This document shows, in pieces, positions 44,875-58,206 of a stretch of 64,000 nt of DNA. The first letter of the stretch is position 1; every line of letters starts with the position of its first letter. The stretch is from Hysterangium stoloniferum. Its lineage: Eukaryota; Basidiomycota; Agaricomycetes; Hysterangiales; Hysterangiaceae. The stretch lies in the NCBI GenBank assembly GCA_015178975.1, contig WHVD01000069.1, forward strand, positions 248,001-312,000. Direction: 5' to 3'. A program made the position numbers and the translations under genes. The notes beneath the pieces were generated by a model. That model was not told the DNA's origin. It ran no database searches and saw nothing but the letters and a program-made list of their open reading frames with translations.

Positions 44875-47662
44875 TCAGATGGCTAGAATCTCCTTCTGCG
44901 CGGCCAGTAATCTATCCCGTCGATTCTCTAGCTCCTCCCTAAGAGCTGACACGTTTGAAGGTTCTACCATCAACTTTTGGCAGCATTCTGACGCTTGGGG
45001 TTCAGTTATTTTGAGCCCCAGCGATAGTTCCTTCTCAAGTATCCTCTTTTGAACGCGTACCAGCTCGTAATCGATTGCCAACGGGATCGTATCGACAAAA
45101 CGCTTATATGCCACTGTGATGATTAATTCGGATTAATTCTCAATATTGCTAGTAAATAAGACCGTATCGTACCTTGAAAGTAAGCCCTGACTGTAGCCAT
45201 TATCTCGATCGCAGATTGATTTGTATTCCATGCACTGTGCATCTGTGGCTGCTCTTGATAAAATTCAAGGAACTGTTGCTTATAGTGTTGAAGGAGCGGT
45301 TTATTCAAAGTGAACGCGTGCGTCTCAATCTTCAGCAGCCATTTAACCTGTTCTTCTAATTTGTCGCGACGTTTTTGCGTATAATCTTGCATAATGTTTC
45401 TAAAACCATAAAAACATCAGTGCGCCAAAACACACTGTATCAGCATATTGATCTGACGTCACTGCTTGGTGGAGCCCTCCCCCAGCAAACTTCTCAAAAT
45501 AAACGTCGATAAGGGATAATTGGTGTATGACGATTATCCGATCTATCTCTTTGATTAGCGCAAACGCCGGCTCTTTCCACTTGTCTGTGGAAGCTGAAAT
45601 CAAGTCTTGGACAACATGGAAAGGAAAATATCCTGGCAATTCACGTGTCATAGCTCTGCGTTGAGAAGGAATCGGTGGTTAACATGGAAGTAATGCCCCG
45701 GTAGGATTCTACATACCTTTGGATCTTTTCCACAACTGTATTGAGATGTAAAGGCGGTTGAGACCCGCTGGATGAGGAGGGGCTCTTTCCTTCTTCTGGC
45801 GCTAGAAAATCAGGCTCGGGAAACGGTTCCTCAAGGGCACCACTTTGAGAAAAAGGCCGAAATTGCGGCGCAGTGGCGCGGATTGCAGTTCTGAATTTCT
45901 CCTGCGCCTCCATCATTGCTTCGAATTGGTTGCTGCGAGTCACACTCCCGCCTCCCATTTCATGAGAGGCTTCTTGACTGAGCCCATCGGCTTGTCTATA
46001 AAGAGCGTCGCTAAATTCATTGATCAAGTGAATCAGTTCTAGCACAGGATCATTGGATGGTCGGCTTGGCATTTGTTGAAGCTGCTCCTTGGTCTGTTGA
46101 AGCAATGTTTGCAATTCCTGCATGATCTCGGGAACTCTGAACAAGGAAGAGGAAACCCATGTGCATTTCCGTATAAATTTGAAGCAGAACCATACCTTTT
46201 GGAAATAACATCCATGAGAAACTCATTCAGCTTCTGGATAACAGCCTGCGTTCCCAACCGTTTCTGGTACATGAAGTCTAATGTAGACCAGGGAGTAGTA
46301 GTCTTGAAGAATTCTTCACCATGACGGCGAGCATCGACAAAGGTGAGTCCTTTTCCGAGTTCCGCTGAACTTGGCTGTTTGACGCAATACCAACCATTTT
46401 GAAGAACTGAGACTTCATTACGAATGAGTTTGAACCAGCGGGCATGTTCCCCTTCCGGAATACGATCTGGTTTCGTTAATACACCTGAAGAAGCACAAGG
46501 TAGGTTAAGAAGTAGGCTATGAACTCTCCGTCATTGAAAGGAAGCATTTTTCACTAACCGATCGTCCTAATGCCAGTTGGGTCGTACTGCTTCGCTAGGC
46601 GATAAGCACCCTGAGTTTCAAAATCCGCTGTACGGGTATATCAAAATTCACGAGGTTACAACGAAGGAAAAACCCCATACTTTCACAAGCGACAGTAAGC
46701 AGAATAATACAACTTTGTTTTTGGATATAGGAAGTAACCAGATTTTTCACTTCTTCAACGTCTTCGTCTCGGCCTTCATCGGAGACACTGGCGATCAACC
46801 CTGCAGGACCATACCGTCAGGTGGGAGATAATATTGAATAGAAATATCTACCTGGGAGATCACAAAAGGAGAGATCCGTGACGTCTGAACCCTTTATTTC
46901 CAACGAAACACAATTCGGGGAGAAGTTGAGCGCATCGCTCCGAGTAGCATCTCCATCCAGAAAACGGGGAGGATCTATTGACGGGTTTAAAATTGCCCTC
47001 TGTGCTTGGCGGAGACGTTCTTCCACATCTTTGGGAGTCTTTATAACGGGGCCAAATTGCACGTGCCTAACCGACTTCCCAGTGTCGTCTGTTGAAAACC
47101 TTAGAGAAACTGTGCACTGCCAAGGATCAGTGGAATGGATCAAGCGACACTCGGTGGGGCAACTGTAGTTATTTCAACATCTTGAATGGGTGAAAAGAAT
47201 GGTTGTTCGACACACCGTGTGCAGGTTCCACTCGCACGAGGCAGAGTGATCCCTGAAATTGATTCAATAAGGGAAGACTTCCCCGCACTTTGAGAGCCTA
47301 TGACCACAATTTGGGGTAAATCAATGTCACGCTGGGCCCTAAAGATGTTATAAATCAAATAAAATTTTTAAGCAACGTTTAAGCACGAAGCCATACCCCA
47401 AGTTTTGCAGTCGGTTGATAGCGTCTAATTTCTTCCTACGTGTTTCGGATAGTGTCGGGTCTGAAAGTCCTACTGATCCAGTCCTAACTGGGGTTGTTGA
47501 AGTGCTCGTTGACGATAATGGGCTGCCACCGAAGATAGGGTGATTGGTATGGTTGCTGGAATTGACAGTCATTGTACTGCTTCGAGAGGGTTGTCTGTAC
47601 CATGGTGAGTACGCAGAGCCTGCTGACGTCTCCACGTCAGATAGATCACGATTATGGGACAT
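44875..47662 (-). CDS. Dynamin-family GTPase, copy 2
   Basis: Start 47662, [20 protein letters not shown], with a longer Ser/Thr-rich N-terminus than copy 1. G1 [18 protein letters not shown], then [17 protein letters not shown]3 [43 protein letters not shown] and G4 [12 protein letters not shown]. The stalk has [40 protein letters not shown] and [20 protein letters not shown]. The effector domain ends [11 protein letters not shown] at 44878. No interruption was found. About 10 exons with positions parallel to copy 1, so the pair arose by tandem duplication. A role in membrane fission or tubulation is inferred from family. Confidence 0.93.
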
Positions 47663-50142
47663 GCGAGTGTTGATTGTCTTTCAAGGGGTTGAGTTTCGAT
47701 GTCGAGCTGTCCTGACAACCAGAGGCGAGGGAAGGGAGAGCGGCAGGGGGATTTCAGAGCTCATTATTGTCCTTCTGTGAACCAGAAGTGGTCGTAGTGG
47801 ACCTCGTGTTTTCATTTCTGCACAGGCTGGCTCGTCAACTGAAATGAGATAATTAGATTAGGTTGGCGTTATATTACCGTCCAACCATGACGTCAATACA
47901 GCAGAATTATGCACCACACAGACCTTTCATTCGGTGGAAGGGGGCGTCGGTATAACCACAAATTGACAACTTCGCGCACAGCGGTATAGTCAGGGACTTC
48001 TTGCTTCCCCAAGAAGAGGATAAGGGGTAAATATTATCAATATTTGGTTCTATCGTTAAATAAAGGGAAGAAAAGAGGTGGTCAGTCACACAATGCACAA
48101 AATAGTGGACGAATATCGTCATATGAGAGCGATCAGCATTCAATTTTATCTGAGCTGGTTCAATCTATGTCTATGGGTGTATAATTATTTATTAGGGAAC
48201 GGTGCTACGAAAATAAACCTGCACCTTTTCATGTCGAGAAGATAGCTGTCACTGTTGACTTTACAGCTTGAATCTTACAAGCCCAGCGGGCCGTACTGAT
48301 AAACAACATCTCATATCTCAGCTTGGTCGTTATTCAGCCCTGACATCGGGCTGAAAGTCTCGATAGGCAACTTGAAAATGTAGCAGTTCGAGGACTGGTC
48401 ACTTGATCACACGGTATTAATTACTGCCAGATTGTTGGTCAACGGGACAATTGTTCAGACAGCCAAGACTCCTCAGGCAAAAATAACTCGTGTTTAATTC
48501 GTGTTCCTGTTAATATGTACGCAAATCAGTGGCGTGGACTTGGAATTGTCGATCGTACAAGATAAGGTCTTCTCAGAGGGGAAGACCTTTGACATCCAGC
48601 CTTGCTTGCGTGGAATACACCGTCAACCATGGCTATCAAAGGACGTCAACATCAACCCGATAGTCTCATCTAGTGCCAGGGACTATACGTTAATGGGTCC
48701 TTCCGCCGGTCTGTCGCTGCCGGTGTCACCAAGCTCAACCGAGTCGTATACTATATTCGTAACTTGAAGTCTAGTTCGTGTCATTCAGCTTGGTGACAAC
48801 TGTTTATCCGTCAACGCTCGTTGACGACATTGATAACACACCACTTTAAGTCGAGCGAGACAATCCGTTGATGACAATTGGAGATTACATCAAATGCGGA
48901 TTACGCGGTGTAGTATTCGGATAGCTCCACGAACGTTCTGGTTTGCTTTCATCTCCATAGCGAACAGATCCGCAGCCCCAATTCCTTGCTGGTTAAACAA
49001 GTCACATAGTATATTATATTCAAACGGAGGCTGTCAGGCTTGGTGGGAATGGCTCACATGCCCTCCTTAGCATTATACAAACACCTCCTATCACCTTGAG
49101 AACTCGGTTATTACGGTAGTGATAATCTGAAGGACCGGTTATAAGAGCCGGTTCCAACTGCCCTAGGTGATTGGTAGGGAACGAGTATTGAAGAACTGAG
49201 CCCCCGCATACATGCAGGTGGGGGCGCGATAAAGCATGTCCCAAAGTGATGCAATTTGGGATTTTTTGTGATACGGTTTTGTAGCCGAACCGAATGAGAC
49301 ACTAGCGCAGCCTGTTAGTTGGCTATGTAGTAGATTAATTTGCAATGATAATCAAAGCAATCAAGGAATTAAAGTACATACTTGGGCATAATTGCCACCA
49401 ATGCGGTATCGAAGACAACATACAATCGTAACACCAGAGAATCTGGACCATTTCGCCTCAAGTTGGCGAGAAAACAGAATCCTCCGTTGCGTGTGAGGAA
49501 TTAATGCATAACTTATAGATATTATACCAAACACGTTAGTTCCTCGTCAAACTTTTGGGAATCATTAAGGTTCGAACGATAACGATGACAAACACAAGGA
49601 CGGAAGGAGTCCGGGTTTTCACTAGGGCCAAGGTCTAAGGAACCAGCTGGTGGAACGAATGCTCCCGATTTCTGTCAGAGTCATTTATCGCACCTTCCTT
49701 TAGCATCCGGACGATTCTCTGCCGTTATATTCGAGTCAATAGATGGCCGGAACAACATTTGCATTTGAAGGGTACTAGTGAGCATACATGCGTTTACATC
49801 CTAGTCTATCGACGGAGATACATGGCCTCGTTAAACATCGGCCACTCCGTTCGTAGACATCCTAACAGTTGGAAAACGATGGGATACAGTTATTTCTGGA
49901 CAGAATGTATCTACTCGGTGGCGATCGCTGACGCCAAGCATACGTTCTTGTGCGACCACACGAAGATTCATAATCAAGCGGCTGCTCTAGTGAAAGTTAG
50001 CACTAAGCCGACCATAAGCTGAAAAGAGGAACTAACACAGCACCCCAAAAAGGCATAGAGCCAACTAGATGTTTGTTATTGAGGTGAGCAAAGACTACCT
50101 TGAACAATAACTCACACAAATGGTTCCATTGCTTTCTGGGGT
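47663..50142. other. Gene-poor stretch
   Basis: The first part should carry the copy-2 dynamin promoter. The rest has scattered frames of 60-90 codons (48501-48767, 49759-50022) without splice-consistent extension or known domains. I see no repeat or RNA gene. Confidence 0.5.
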
Positions 50143-51160
50143 CTAATCCAAAAAAACAACGTGCACCAATACAGAGATACTAGTTTTTATCAGAGATGCA
50201 TCGCCAGAGATATGAAAGAGCCTGAGCCTACCGAAAGTGACACCAAATGCCCATGCACCATCCCTCACGAATATCTTGAGGAGGCGAGGGTGGCTCATTC
50301 CAGTAAGCCGTTTTGTATGGATAAATTGTACTATCAGCATGGCGAACAGAAAACATTGGAACAGTATTCCGGGTATCCTTCATGATAGTTGAGTATTATA
50401 TACTATCAGAATCATGTCAATGAAAGCGTACCAGTAAATATGAGTTTTATCGTTGAACCCTAAAAGATAACATTTGCCGTATTGCGAATAGCCAACAGGT
50501 ACCGTTGGTGCGCCGTTGAAGTGCTTTATGCCTCCCAGAGCGATGAAAGTGATCGACTTGGCAACAAAGAAAATCATGGTGACGCAAAGCCAGACACGAC
50601 TCCTGTTATAGAATGCATACACTTGATATATAAGAGTCAGTCTGTCAAGATGTGATACAACTGGTATCAGTCGATACTTACGCCGGATTATAAGAATTAT
50701 TTCCACGTTGCTATAAACTACGATGCCCGGGATAATTTGGGCATACACCCAGACTTTACATGTGGTAGTATGAGGGTGTATGAGACCAGAAACATCGGTG
50801 TTAAATACTAAAGACACGCTACGAATCAACATGGGGTTAGATTTGTGGAGAGCCTGAGCTTGGACGGGATCTGCTCACATCATTGCAAACATTGGTAGGT
50901 ATCGATTGACAAAGAAAAGCAGAGTGACAAGGTTCCATTTTGTTCTGTTTCGTGGGTGATGCAATGTATTTATCAGTAGTTTGATTTGTAGAGAGTAATA
51001 CTATATGCACCTCCAAACGAGCTCCACCTGTGAAATAGTCAGTTACAACAAACACACCGATAAGCCTAGGAACTTTCCTCCAGTCCAACGCTGATACAGT
51101 AATCCCAGAAATAAAATGCTGCCGCCGCGGCTGAAACGGTAAGGTATTAAAAAAAGTCAC
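50143..51160 (-). CDS. DUF6533-type multi-pass membrane protein (partial model)
   Basis: Several minus-strand exons resemble the Basidiomycota-specific DUF6533 family: AAAAFYFWDYCIS (after CCGTTTCAG), VELVWR, KWNLVTLLFFVNRYLPMFAM, CKVWVYAQIIPGIVVYSNVE, and VYAFYNRSRVWLCVTMIFFV. A further helix region and GYSQYGKCYLLGFNDKTHIY follow, then HPRLLKIFVRDGAWAFGVTF near 50250-50300. The signature D-Y...VELVW..KW is canonical. Multiple predicted helices agree with a seven-helix plasma-membrane protein of unknown function. Exon ends at both termini are not certain, so limits are approximate. Confidence 0.72.
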
Positions 51161-53513
51161 AAACCCGTTTGAAGGAGCAACAAAACAGACCTATATTATG
51201 GAAAATAGTCCTCTGCGTGGCAACAAATTTGATTGTATCAGATGTTAGTTTCAAGGACATATTGGAGACTCTTCATGGAGTTGGACGTAACTACAAGAAT
51301 GATGGTTAATTTTTTTGAGCGAGTGAAGGACCGATGAATAGTGCATATTCCTTACATAACCGTTGTTCAAGGCACCGCGCAAGAGTGCAAGGAGATGAGT
51401 GGGTATCACCGTGTGTCGGGTCAAATAGAGGCTACTAGTAGATTGTTTCTGAAAAGTTCAAAACTCGTTGTGAGCGAGGAGGGTAATGGGTGGCCTGGAA
51501 CTTATCGACTGTGGCAAGACCTTGAGAGACAGAACTTGTAACTGAAGATGATACGATACTTATATCACCTTGATATAATAGAATGTCTAGGAGAGATCAT
51601 AGTGTTTGGCGAGGGAAAGAATGTAGATAGCAGGATACCGGATGATAACCGCTGCATGAAAGAGCTCTGCCGGTTAAATCCACGCAAGAGTATTGGCGCA
51701 ATTCGATGCTCGAAGGATCTGAGATAGCCGAAATGGTAGATGCAGGTCAGCATTTATTGGGAAACTTGGAAATTGTAGGCTGCGGTTCGGAACGAGTCCG
51801 GTATATCCTTATGCGGTAGTGCAGATACACGCGGGTTACTATATAGTATGTTTCAAATTTATATAGTAATTGGGGTATACTGAATGCTAACTTTCAAGAC
51901 GATTCCCTCTGAATGAGACAACGAATGGGACCGCCAACGTTCGCTTGAAGAGGAAATCATTGTAGGAGTTGACCAGTATTGTTTGTACTAGACACAATGG
52001 GCCGATGGCGTCAAGGTGATGGCGGTACGAACGAGAGGGGACTGGCATTTACATGAAGGATCATCACTTATCGGGACAGCGATAAGGAGGCGGTTGTACT
52101 ATATACATTGTTTATCGCAAGATTGCCGCTGTGAGCCTCCGCCACCCAGTCATTAGGGCGACATATGAGGACATAATGCCGTTATGGAGGTCAAAGCGTC
52201 ATCCTCAAACAAGTTACCAAGCGAGGATCACTCGTTCCGATGGAATGGCCAATCCGGGATAAATTTGCATTCGGTAGAAAGCTTGAGAGCACTGGGCTTG
52301 CTTTCATATTTTGCGGGAATGAGCATAGAGTTATATGCTCACCAATAGGAGGAGGTGAGGTATTTAGAGATAATTTATACGACATATCTAAATATTGCAA
52401 GGAAATGGACTCCGTGGTCAGGAATGTAGTGATCACGCTAGGCTCGAGTCAGGACAGCAGGATGTCCGAGGACAGGGACCAGCAAGGCACCGTTGTGCCG
52501 TACTTTAGTTTTTATAATGAAATACATATAAACTGGACATATGGCATAATATAAACAAGGAGAAAGACGCTGACTTCCGAGCAATATTTCCAAAGACATA
52601 CAAGATGTGGCTCATTGAACACGGTCTAACCATTTTTCCCTGCATTAACCGACTCAGAAACCTCGGTGTCAAACATGAATGGAAACGTTTTATCTGAGCC
52701 GGGCTAACCTCATCACATTGACGTATCGAGTGAAACTTTATTAGTGTGTTATTTGTTTCACTTTGAGTTCGGCCTGCGGATAATACAGCATGATGACATC
52801 TTCCATTGGCATTTGTGCTAAGCTCTTTTTTATAAATAAACAAAATGTAACTCAGGGAGACATGTGACAGGACTAATGAATAATGTCACCCACGCCGCCC
52901 CTGAGATCCCAATTTGGCCACCCCGTATAGTAGGCCAGATGTTGGGGCTAACCCGGGGACCAGGAGGTGCCTGGTGCCTTCTTGGAGGACTTGCAGTCGG
53001 GCCGGAAAACCTTACAGAATACCTCAAGAGATGTTCTGAATTTCTGTAAGATTGATGCGATTAATCATTCATTTATAGCCACACGCAGCCGGCCCAACTC
53101 GGCTTAGAAGCCGGTTTAAACCAGTTACCTCAGCCAAGCCAAAGCCGTGTAGCGGCAACACTAATGCGACATCGCAAGACGTCATAACAATTCTTCGGGA
53201 GTTGCTCAAAAATGCTCAGCATGATTAATTGATTTGATTATATTATTTATCAATGACACATTGGGCACCTGTATTGTAGTATTTTCAACCTTATTCCCCG
53301 TCACGTGACTCACTTATAAACTAGTAAGGGATGGAATTGCATGCCAGGCTTTAGCCTGAGGGATTTGAAGGGGCAGTGAACGTAATGTTGCATTGTCCTG
53401 TTTTGACGCTTTCTGCAATCTGAACCAAAGTACCAAAATAAAATAAAGACATACATTTATTTCTCGATCAGGAGGTAATGGTATATTGTGATGGCGAGGG
53501 CACCGTGATGGCA
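51161..53513. other. Gene-poor stretch
   Basis: No supported gene. The longest plus-strand frame (52240-52554, 104 codons) has no recognisable motif. Composition is uneven, with purine-rich plus strand around 51400-52100. Confidence 0.5.
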
Positions 53514-54579
53514 CTATATCTCATTTTCTGGCACAAAATCTGACGTTAACACGTCCCATGAGGATAAATCAAACCAACTTGGTAGCTCTTCCCAGAGTTC
53601 ATTCACTTTATCATCAATAAATGTGATAAAATTCTTCCGACAATGGGAACAGAGTCTACCGGAGTTCGTGGCTACGCTTTTCCCCATCATAATGAAACCA
53701 AGTGGAGGTAGTGAAATATCTAGAAATCGACTTCTAATATTAGAAGCAATCGCAGTAAGAGCGTCAGGGCACAGAGCAAGCGTGCTGCATTGGGCAGAAG
53801 GGTGATGGCTCTCTATGGACTGGAGAATAGAGTACGCTGACGCTAATCGTCGTTGCTGATACCGAAGGCAATTATAAACATCCTCAGTACTGAGCCGGTA
53901 CATGGAAGGTGGGATAGGCCCTTTGGGAGAAGACAAGCTGAGATTGATTAGTTCTGCAGCGGGTTCGCGTCCAATTCGATATAATGCCATGGGAAGGAGA
54001 ATTGGCGCATTGGCGCTGCGAGCCAAATTTATGATAAGTACGGGATGCGGTATATACTCCTGTGGGTGAGTTCCTTCAGGTCGCTGGCAAAGCCTTATCC
54101 AATCCCTTAACGTATGTGGAGAATAACGGCTGAGGTAGGCAATTGTCTTGTTACGCAACCAGTCGATGCAATATTTTGTAGCCATCCGAAGTAGTGATGC
54201 GATATGTATAAAGTCATCCAAATTTCGGATTTTGAGCGTGCTATGAGTGATGGTTGCTCAGCTTACGATTATACAAATCATGCAAGAACAACCCTCACAC
54301 TGGATCATACAAAGCAAACAACATATTCCGGCAATCTTCCAAACTATCAGTCAAGTCGACCACAGGACATCCTTCGACAAATGCGTTCGAGGATGGCACG
54401 GTCGCGTCACTCAACAGGTTACGGAAGATTTCTGAGTGCCGAGCTAAAAGGCCAGCATGAACACGAAATCTGGCTGCTCCATCGCAAGATAGCACAATGG
54501 TGCCATCGGTGAGCCAAGGATCGCATCTCTCCACCTTGGTTTCGGTTATAGCGACCGTAAACTCAGGAGTGCCATTCAT
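53514..54579 (-). CDS. BTB/POZ domain protein
   Basis: Exon 1 is 54579-54299 and exon 2 is 54240-53514, joined with GT|C giving DPV-TLKIRNLDD. The N-terminus has CDPWLTDGTIVLSCDGAARF, RVHAGLLARHSEIFRNLLSD and VVDLTDSLEDCRNMLFALYD, a typical Agaricomycete BTB/POZ domain: D-G-x-V-L ... F-x-V-H-x-x-L-x-x-x-S-x-x-F. The second half continues FIHIASLLRMATKYCIDWLR, then a C-terminal region with CSHCRKNFITFIDDKVNELW. About 335 residues, no disruption. Role as a Cullin-3 adaptor or transcription cofactor is family inference. It is isolated from neighbours. Confidence 0.93.
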
Positions 54580-54607
54580 CGTAGTTGGAACTCAAGAGCC
54601 ATGTATA

Positions 54608-54672
54608 TAATTACAGAAGGTAGGACTTCAGATCCCGCTCTATTTAATTACAGAAGTAGGACTTCAGATCCT
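54608..54672 (+). repeat. Short direct repeat, two copies
   Basis: AATTACAGAAG(G)TAGGACTTC then AGATCC occurs at about 54609-54634 and 54647-54672, just upstream of the BTB gene on its promoter side. It may be regulatory or a replication slip. Confidence 0.75.
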
Positions 54673-54679
54673 TATGTAA

Positions 54680-55073
54680 CCGAAGTAGCTTTAATTCGTC
54701 ACACGGCTTGTGGTTAACTAAGTATCTCAAGCTTATACCTTCCATAACCTACGCCTGCGATCTATTTAGCAACTTATTGTTATTATTTCGGAGGTCGCTG
54801 ATCAGCTTCAAACGTACAACATTCCAAACCATATACCCATGTACTTAAGAAGCTGGCCTTGAGCACTACCCTTGCTGTAGCAGGACTAATAGGAAACACA
54901 ACCAATTATCAAATAACTGATACTCTCATAAGACCGGTATAGTATTTTTGGAACTGCAACGCATCCTTTAGAAGCCTTCAAACTGGGGAACTGGGACTGT
55001 TTGTAGTTATCAACCATGGGTCAGTGCGGTACTTCCTTTAATAAAAAGGTTGCACTGTCGACTGAATTTACAC
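54680..55073. other. Divergent spacer, BTB gene to Rho-GEF
   Basis: Should hold the Rho-GEF promoter and possibly its first exon. ATG at 55016 opens a 26-codon frame that ends in a stop before the GEF frame, so it could be a first exon or an upstream frame. Confidence 0.4.
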
Positions 55074-57753
55074 TTCAAATACAGCTTCCTCAGTAAGCTT
55101 TCCCAGAGATGCGCAAGAGCCATCTTCCAGCCAACAACTTCCAGTCACCCCCTCTCGACCCACTCACCTGCCATTTCGTCGTATATCTCTCCCGACTCCA
55201 CCTCACGGCAACGAAAATCGGTTCTCGATAGTTAGTTCTACTTCTGTTGACTCAACTCCCGAAGAGAACCAGCCCGAGACGCCTGCTCTTATACGAAGTT
55301 TTGCGAACCAGCGGAAAGACCGAGTCCCGACATCTCCTCATCGCGTCTATGCGCGCCAGAGAACTAGCAGTAATAGGCTCAGAGAGTCCCTCCCAAATAA
55401 GGAGATGAAAGACAAACGCCGTAAGGTCATAAATGAGATTCTGGAGACAGAGCGTGTGTATGTCAGCGGTTTGGATCTCATATACACGGTAAGCGATACA
55501 TATTTCAAGAAACAATACTGTGGCTTATGCGACGTCTGAAGAACTTTCTGACTCCCTTAGTTTCATCCCTTGACACACCGCAGCCTCTACTTGACCGATC
55601 AGAGCTTACAGCTATTTTTTCGAACTTTATTGATATCTGGAATCTCCATCGGTCGTTCTTCACATCCTTATCATCACTTGTATCTGGTACTATCGACCCT
55701 CCGCCTTTATCACCAGTATTCATATCACATTTTCCATACCTTTCCCTTTACACCCCATTTGTTACATCATTCCCCGCCGTCTTATCCTCGTTATCCAGTC
55801 TCATGGCCCACAGTCAAACTTTTGCTAACTTTGTACGAACTCAGGAAGCCGATCCGCGTTGCGGAAAGCTCGGTCTAAAAGATTGGCTCTTAACCATCGT
55901 TCAGCGTTGTCCCCGCTACCTACTTTTGCTAAAGGTCGTGCCTATTTTCAACCTAACGATATCTATTAACCTTGAAGCTCTAGGACCTAATCAGTTGTAC
56001 CGATCCTTCAGATCCTGAACATAGCTCGCTAACTACCGTACACTCGCTCCTTTCCAAGAGTAAGACGAACTTATCTGACCACCGGTATCTCCGCATTGAC
56101 GTTACCGACAGTCACCCAATCCCTCAATATGTCATTGCATACCCACTCACAGACGCTCAGTCTTCTCGCTCTGCAGAAGGCGACTCCAAACTTACCCTTT
56201 CAACTGATCGCTCCTGGGCGATCACTCGTGCGTCGCGGCCAACTTAAGCAAGGTCAAGTTGAAGGAGATACACCAGATGCCCGTGAATTCCTTCTATTTT
56301 CAGACCGTCTTGTGTGGTTAGCGCGCGTGGATGAGCGCTCAATCATTGAACACAGACCACGACAACCACGGCTACATCGTAATCGTACCAGGAGCGAAAC
56401 TGAGCTGCCTACTTCCTCCAAAAGATGGAGTGGTACGGGAACGGAAGAAAAATGGGATTTTAAAGGTCATATAGAGCTCGTCGATCTTGAAGTTGTAACC
56501 AACCCTGCTGGAAGAGACGCCTCAGATTACACCAGGTTAGACTTGTTAAGTCCTGGATTATCTTTTGCAGTCTACGCAGGTATGCGGTTATCTCTGTCCA
56601 TCAGTGTTCACGTTTTTGAGCCTGTTATAGTGAGCGAGAAAGAGCGAGATGAATGGACAACGGCCATCCGAAATGCCAAGTCCTCTTTGCTTGTATCGCT
56701 TAACATGACGCACCCCAACTCCACACTTACCTCGTCTGAGGCAACTACACATCTGCGCCGCGTTCTCCAAGCGTTACCTAATAGTTCGGATGACGGCCCG
56801 AACCAACGGCGCGGCCGTGTTGACCATTTTCTACCTGCAGTTTGGATCCCAGACTCCAAGACTGATAGCTGTATGCGATGTAAAGCAACGTTTGGTTGGC
56901 GTAGGCGTAGGCATCATTGCAGGTTGTGCGGGCGGTGCATTTGTGCAGATTGCTCCGGCAAAGTGGGTCTTGTTGATGTATTCTCATAGACCTCGGAATT
57001 TATTTTGCCTTGATGCAGACATTCTTGATCTCTGACTCGGAAACTAAGGATACTAAGCCCGCACGTGCATGCAATGCTTGCTATGAGACTGTTTTTCCGA
57101 TCCTAAGTGATCCCTCCCCTCAATCTGCCCAACCGTCAGTCGAGGTACAAACATCGAGTGGCGTAAATCTCGGTACACTTTCAAGATTGCCACAATGGCA
57201 ATCGATACCTTCTTTTGAACCCCCGACATCAAGCGAGACATCAGCTTCGTTGCTACTAAAGCCTCCTCCCTCCGCTTTCCACGAACCTCATCGACCACGG
57301 CTGCGAACACGTCCCCAGAGCCAGCCTGTGTTGCCTCATATTACCCTTTCATCGGCCAACACATCTTCTACTAGCATCGATCGCCATTCGCAACAATTAG
57401 ACTCTGATCCTTCCATCAGTATTCAGGGCTCTAGTTTATGTCAACCGATACAGACGTTAGCCGAAGATGACGGTGAGTATTCTGAGGCGACATCTCCACT
57501 GCCCTCCCAAGCCAATCGAAGACGATGGAGTACAGCAGCTCTAGCCGTTCACACGGAACCTGTAACTGCTCGCCCGACGTCATCCGGAGAGGGACTAAGT
57601 AAACGGTTTTCCTTTTTATTGTCTAGTCAGATTGGGACATCCAGGAAATCCACACAAACGGGCGGTGTGCTAATAGACAACAAGTTGAGTCGGGGAGCGG
57701 CAGCTGGCAAGTTGAGTGAAATTTTAGGGAGAAACACAGCAAAGCAGATCTAG
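55074..57753 (+). CDS. Rho-family GEF with DH, PH and FYVE domains
   Basis: The frame is open from 55074 without an ATG, so the start lies in an unresolved upstream exon. The N-terminal Ser/Pro-rich region precedes the DH domain: RRKVINEILETERVYVSGLD, FLTPLVSSLDTP, FSNFIDIWNLHRSFFTSLSS, KLGLKDWLLTIVQRCPRYLLLLK, then DLISCTDPSDPEHSSLTTV after a 53-bp intron. A PH domain follows: LVRRGQLKQGQVEGDTPDAR, EFLLFSDRLVWLARVDE, FKGHIELVDLEVV, and SEKERDEWTTAIRNA. The FYVE finger is WIPDSKTDSCMRCKATFGWR-RRRHHCRLCGRCICADCSGK with all Cys pairs, the R(R/K)HHCR motif and CNACYE after a last intron. FYVE binds PI3P, so the protein probably activates a Cdc42/Rho GTPase on endosomes, as in FGD-type GEFs. The Ser/Thr-rich tail ends KLSEILGRNTAKQI. 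Confidence 0.93.
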
Positions 57754-58182
57754 GATTTAGGGCATTATTTCCATCTCAATCTTTGAATGTAATGACTGTA
57801 TTCCACGAGTCCTTGATTGATTAATAATACCACTATATTAGTGGTTTTCGTATTTCTATTACATTCCCCATAATTAATGGGACAAATAATATGTAGTGTA
57901 ATGACCAGCTTTTTCGAACTTGACTAGCGTACAGGCGAGAACGGGCAAAAGATATCTCATAAAATAAAATAAAATCCGCACTTCTCATGTCAGTTTTCCC
58001 TGACAGCTTGTGGCATCTTAGGCCGCATGCTAAATATACGATGAGTTTCCGCTCATTCTATGGAAATTTTTGAAATTCCTTCAAGAGAGTTCCTGGTTTA
58101 TACTTCAGCCACAATACGAGATGAGGGGTATACGTTTATGCCTCGCGGGTTGTTGAGGGGGGATCTGTCAGGCTATTAGCGG
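57754..58182. other. 3' flank of the Rho-GEF gene
   Basis: AT-rich with near-inverted TAATAATACCACTATATTAG, then TAAAATAAAATAAAAT at about 57960-57975. No gene. Confidence 0.5.
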
Positions 58183-58206
58183 CCGCGGGGGGGTGGGGGG
58201 AGGAGT
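58183..58206 (+). other. G-rich tract
   Basis: CGCGGGGGGGTGGGGGGAGG contains runs of seven and six G separated by single bases, so it could form a G-quadruplex or a related structure. The surrounding 150 bases are also GC-rich (GCGGCCGC at about 58180-58187). Confidence 0.6.

Noticed and set aside
52240-52554. 104-codon plus-strand frame in a gene desert
   Set aside because: No domain, no splice-consistent extension and no promoter; could be chance.
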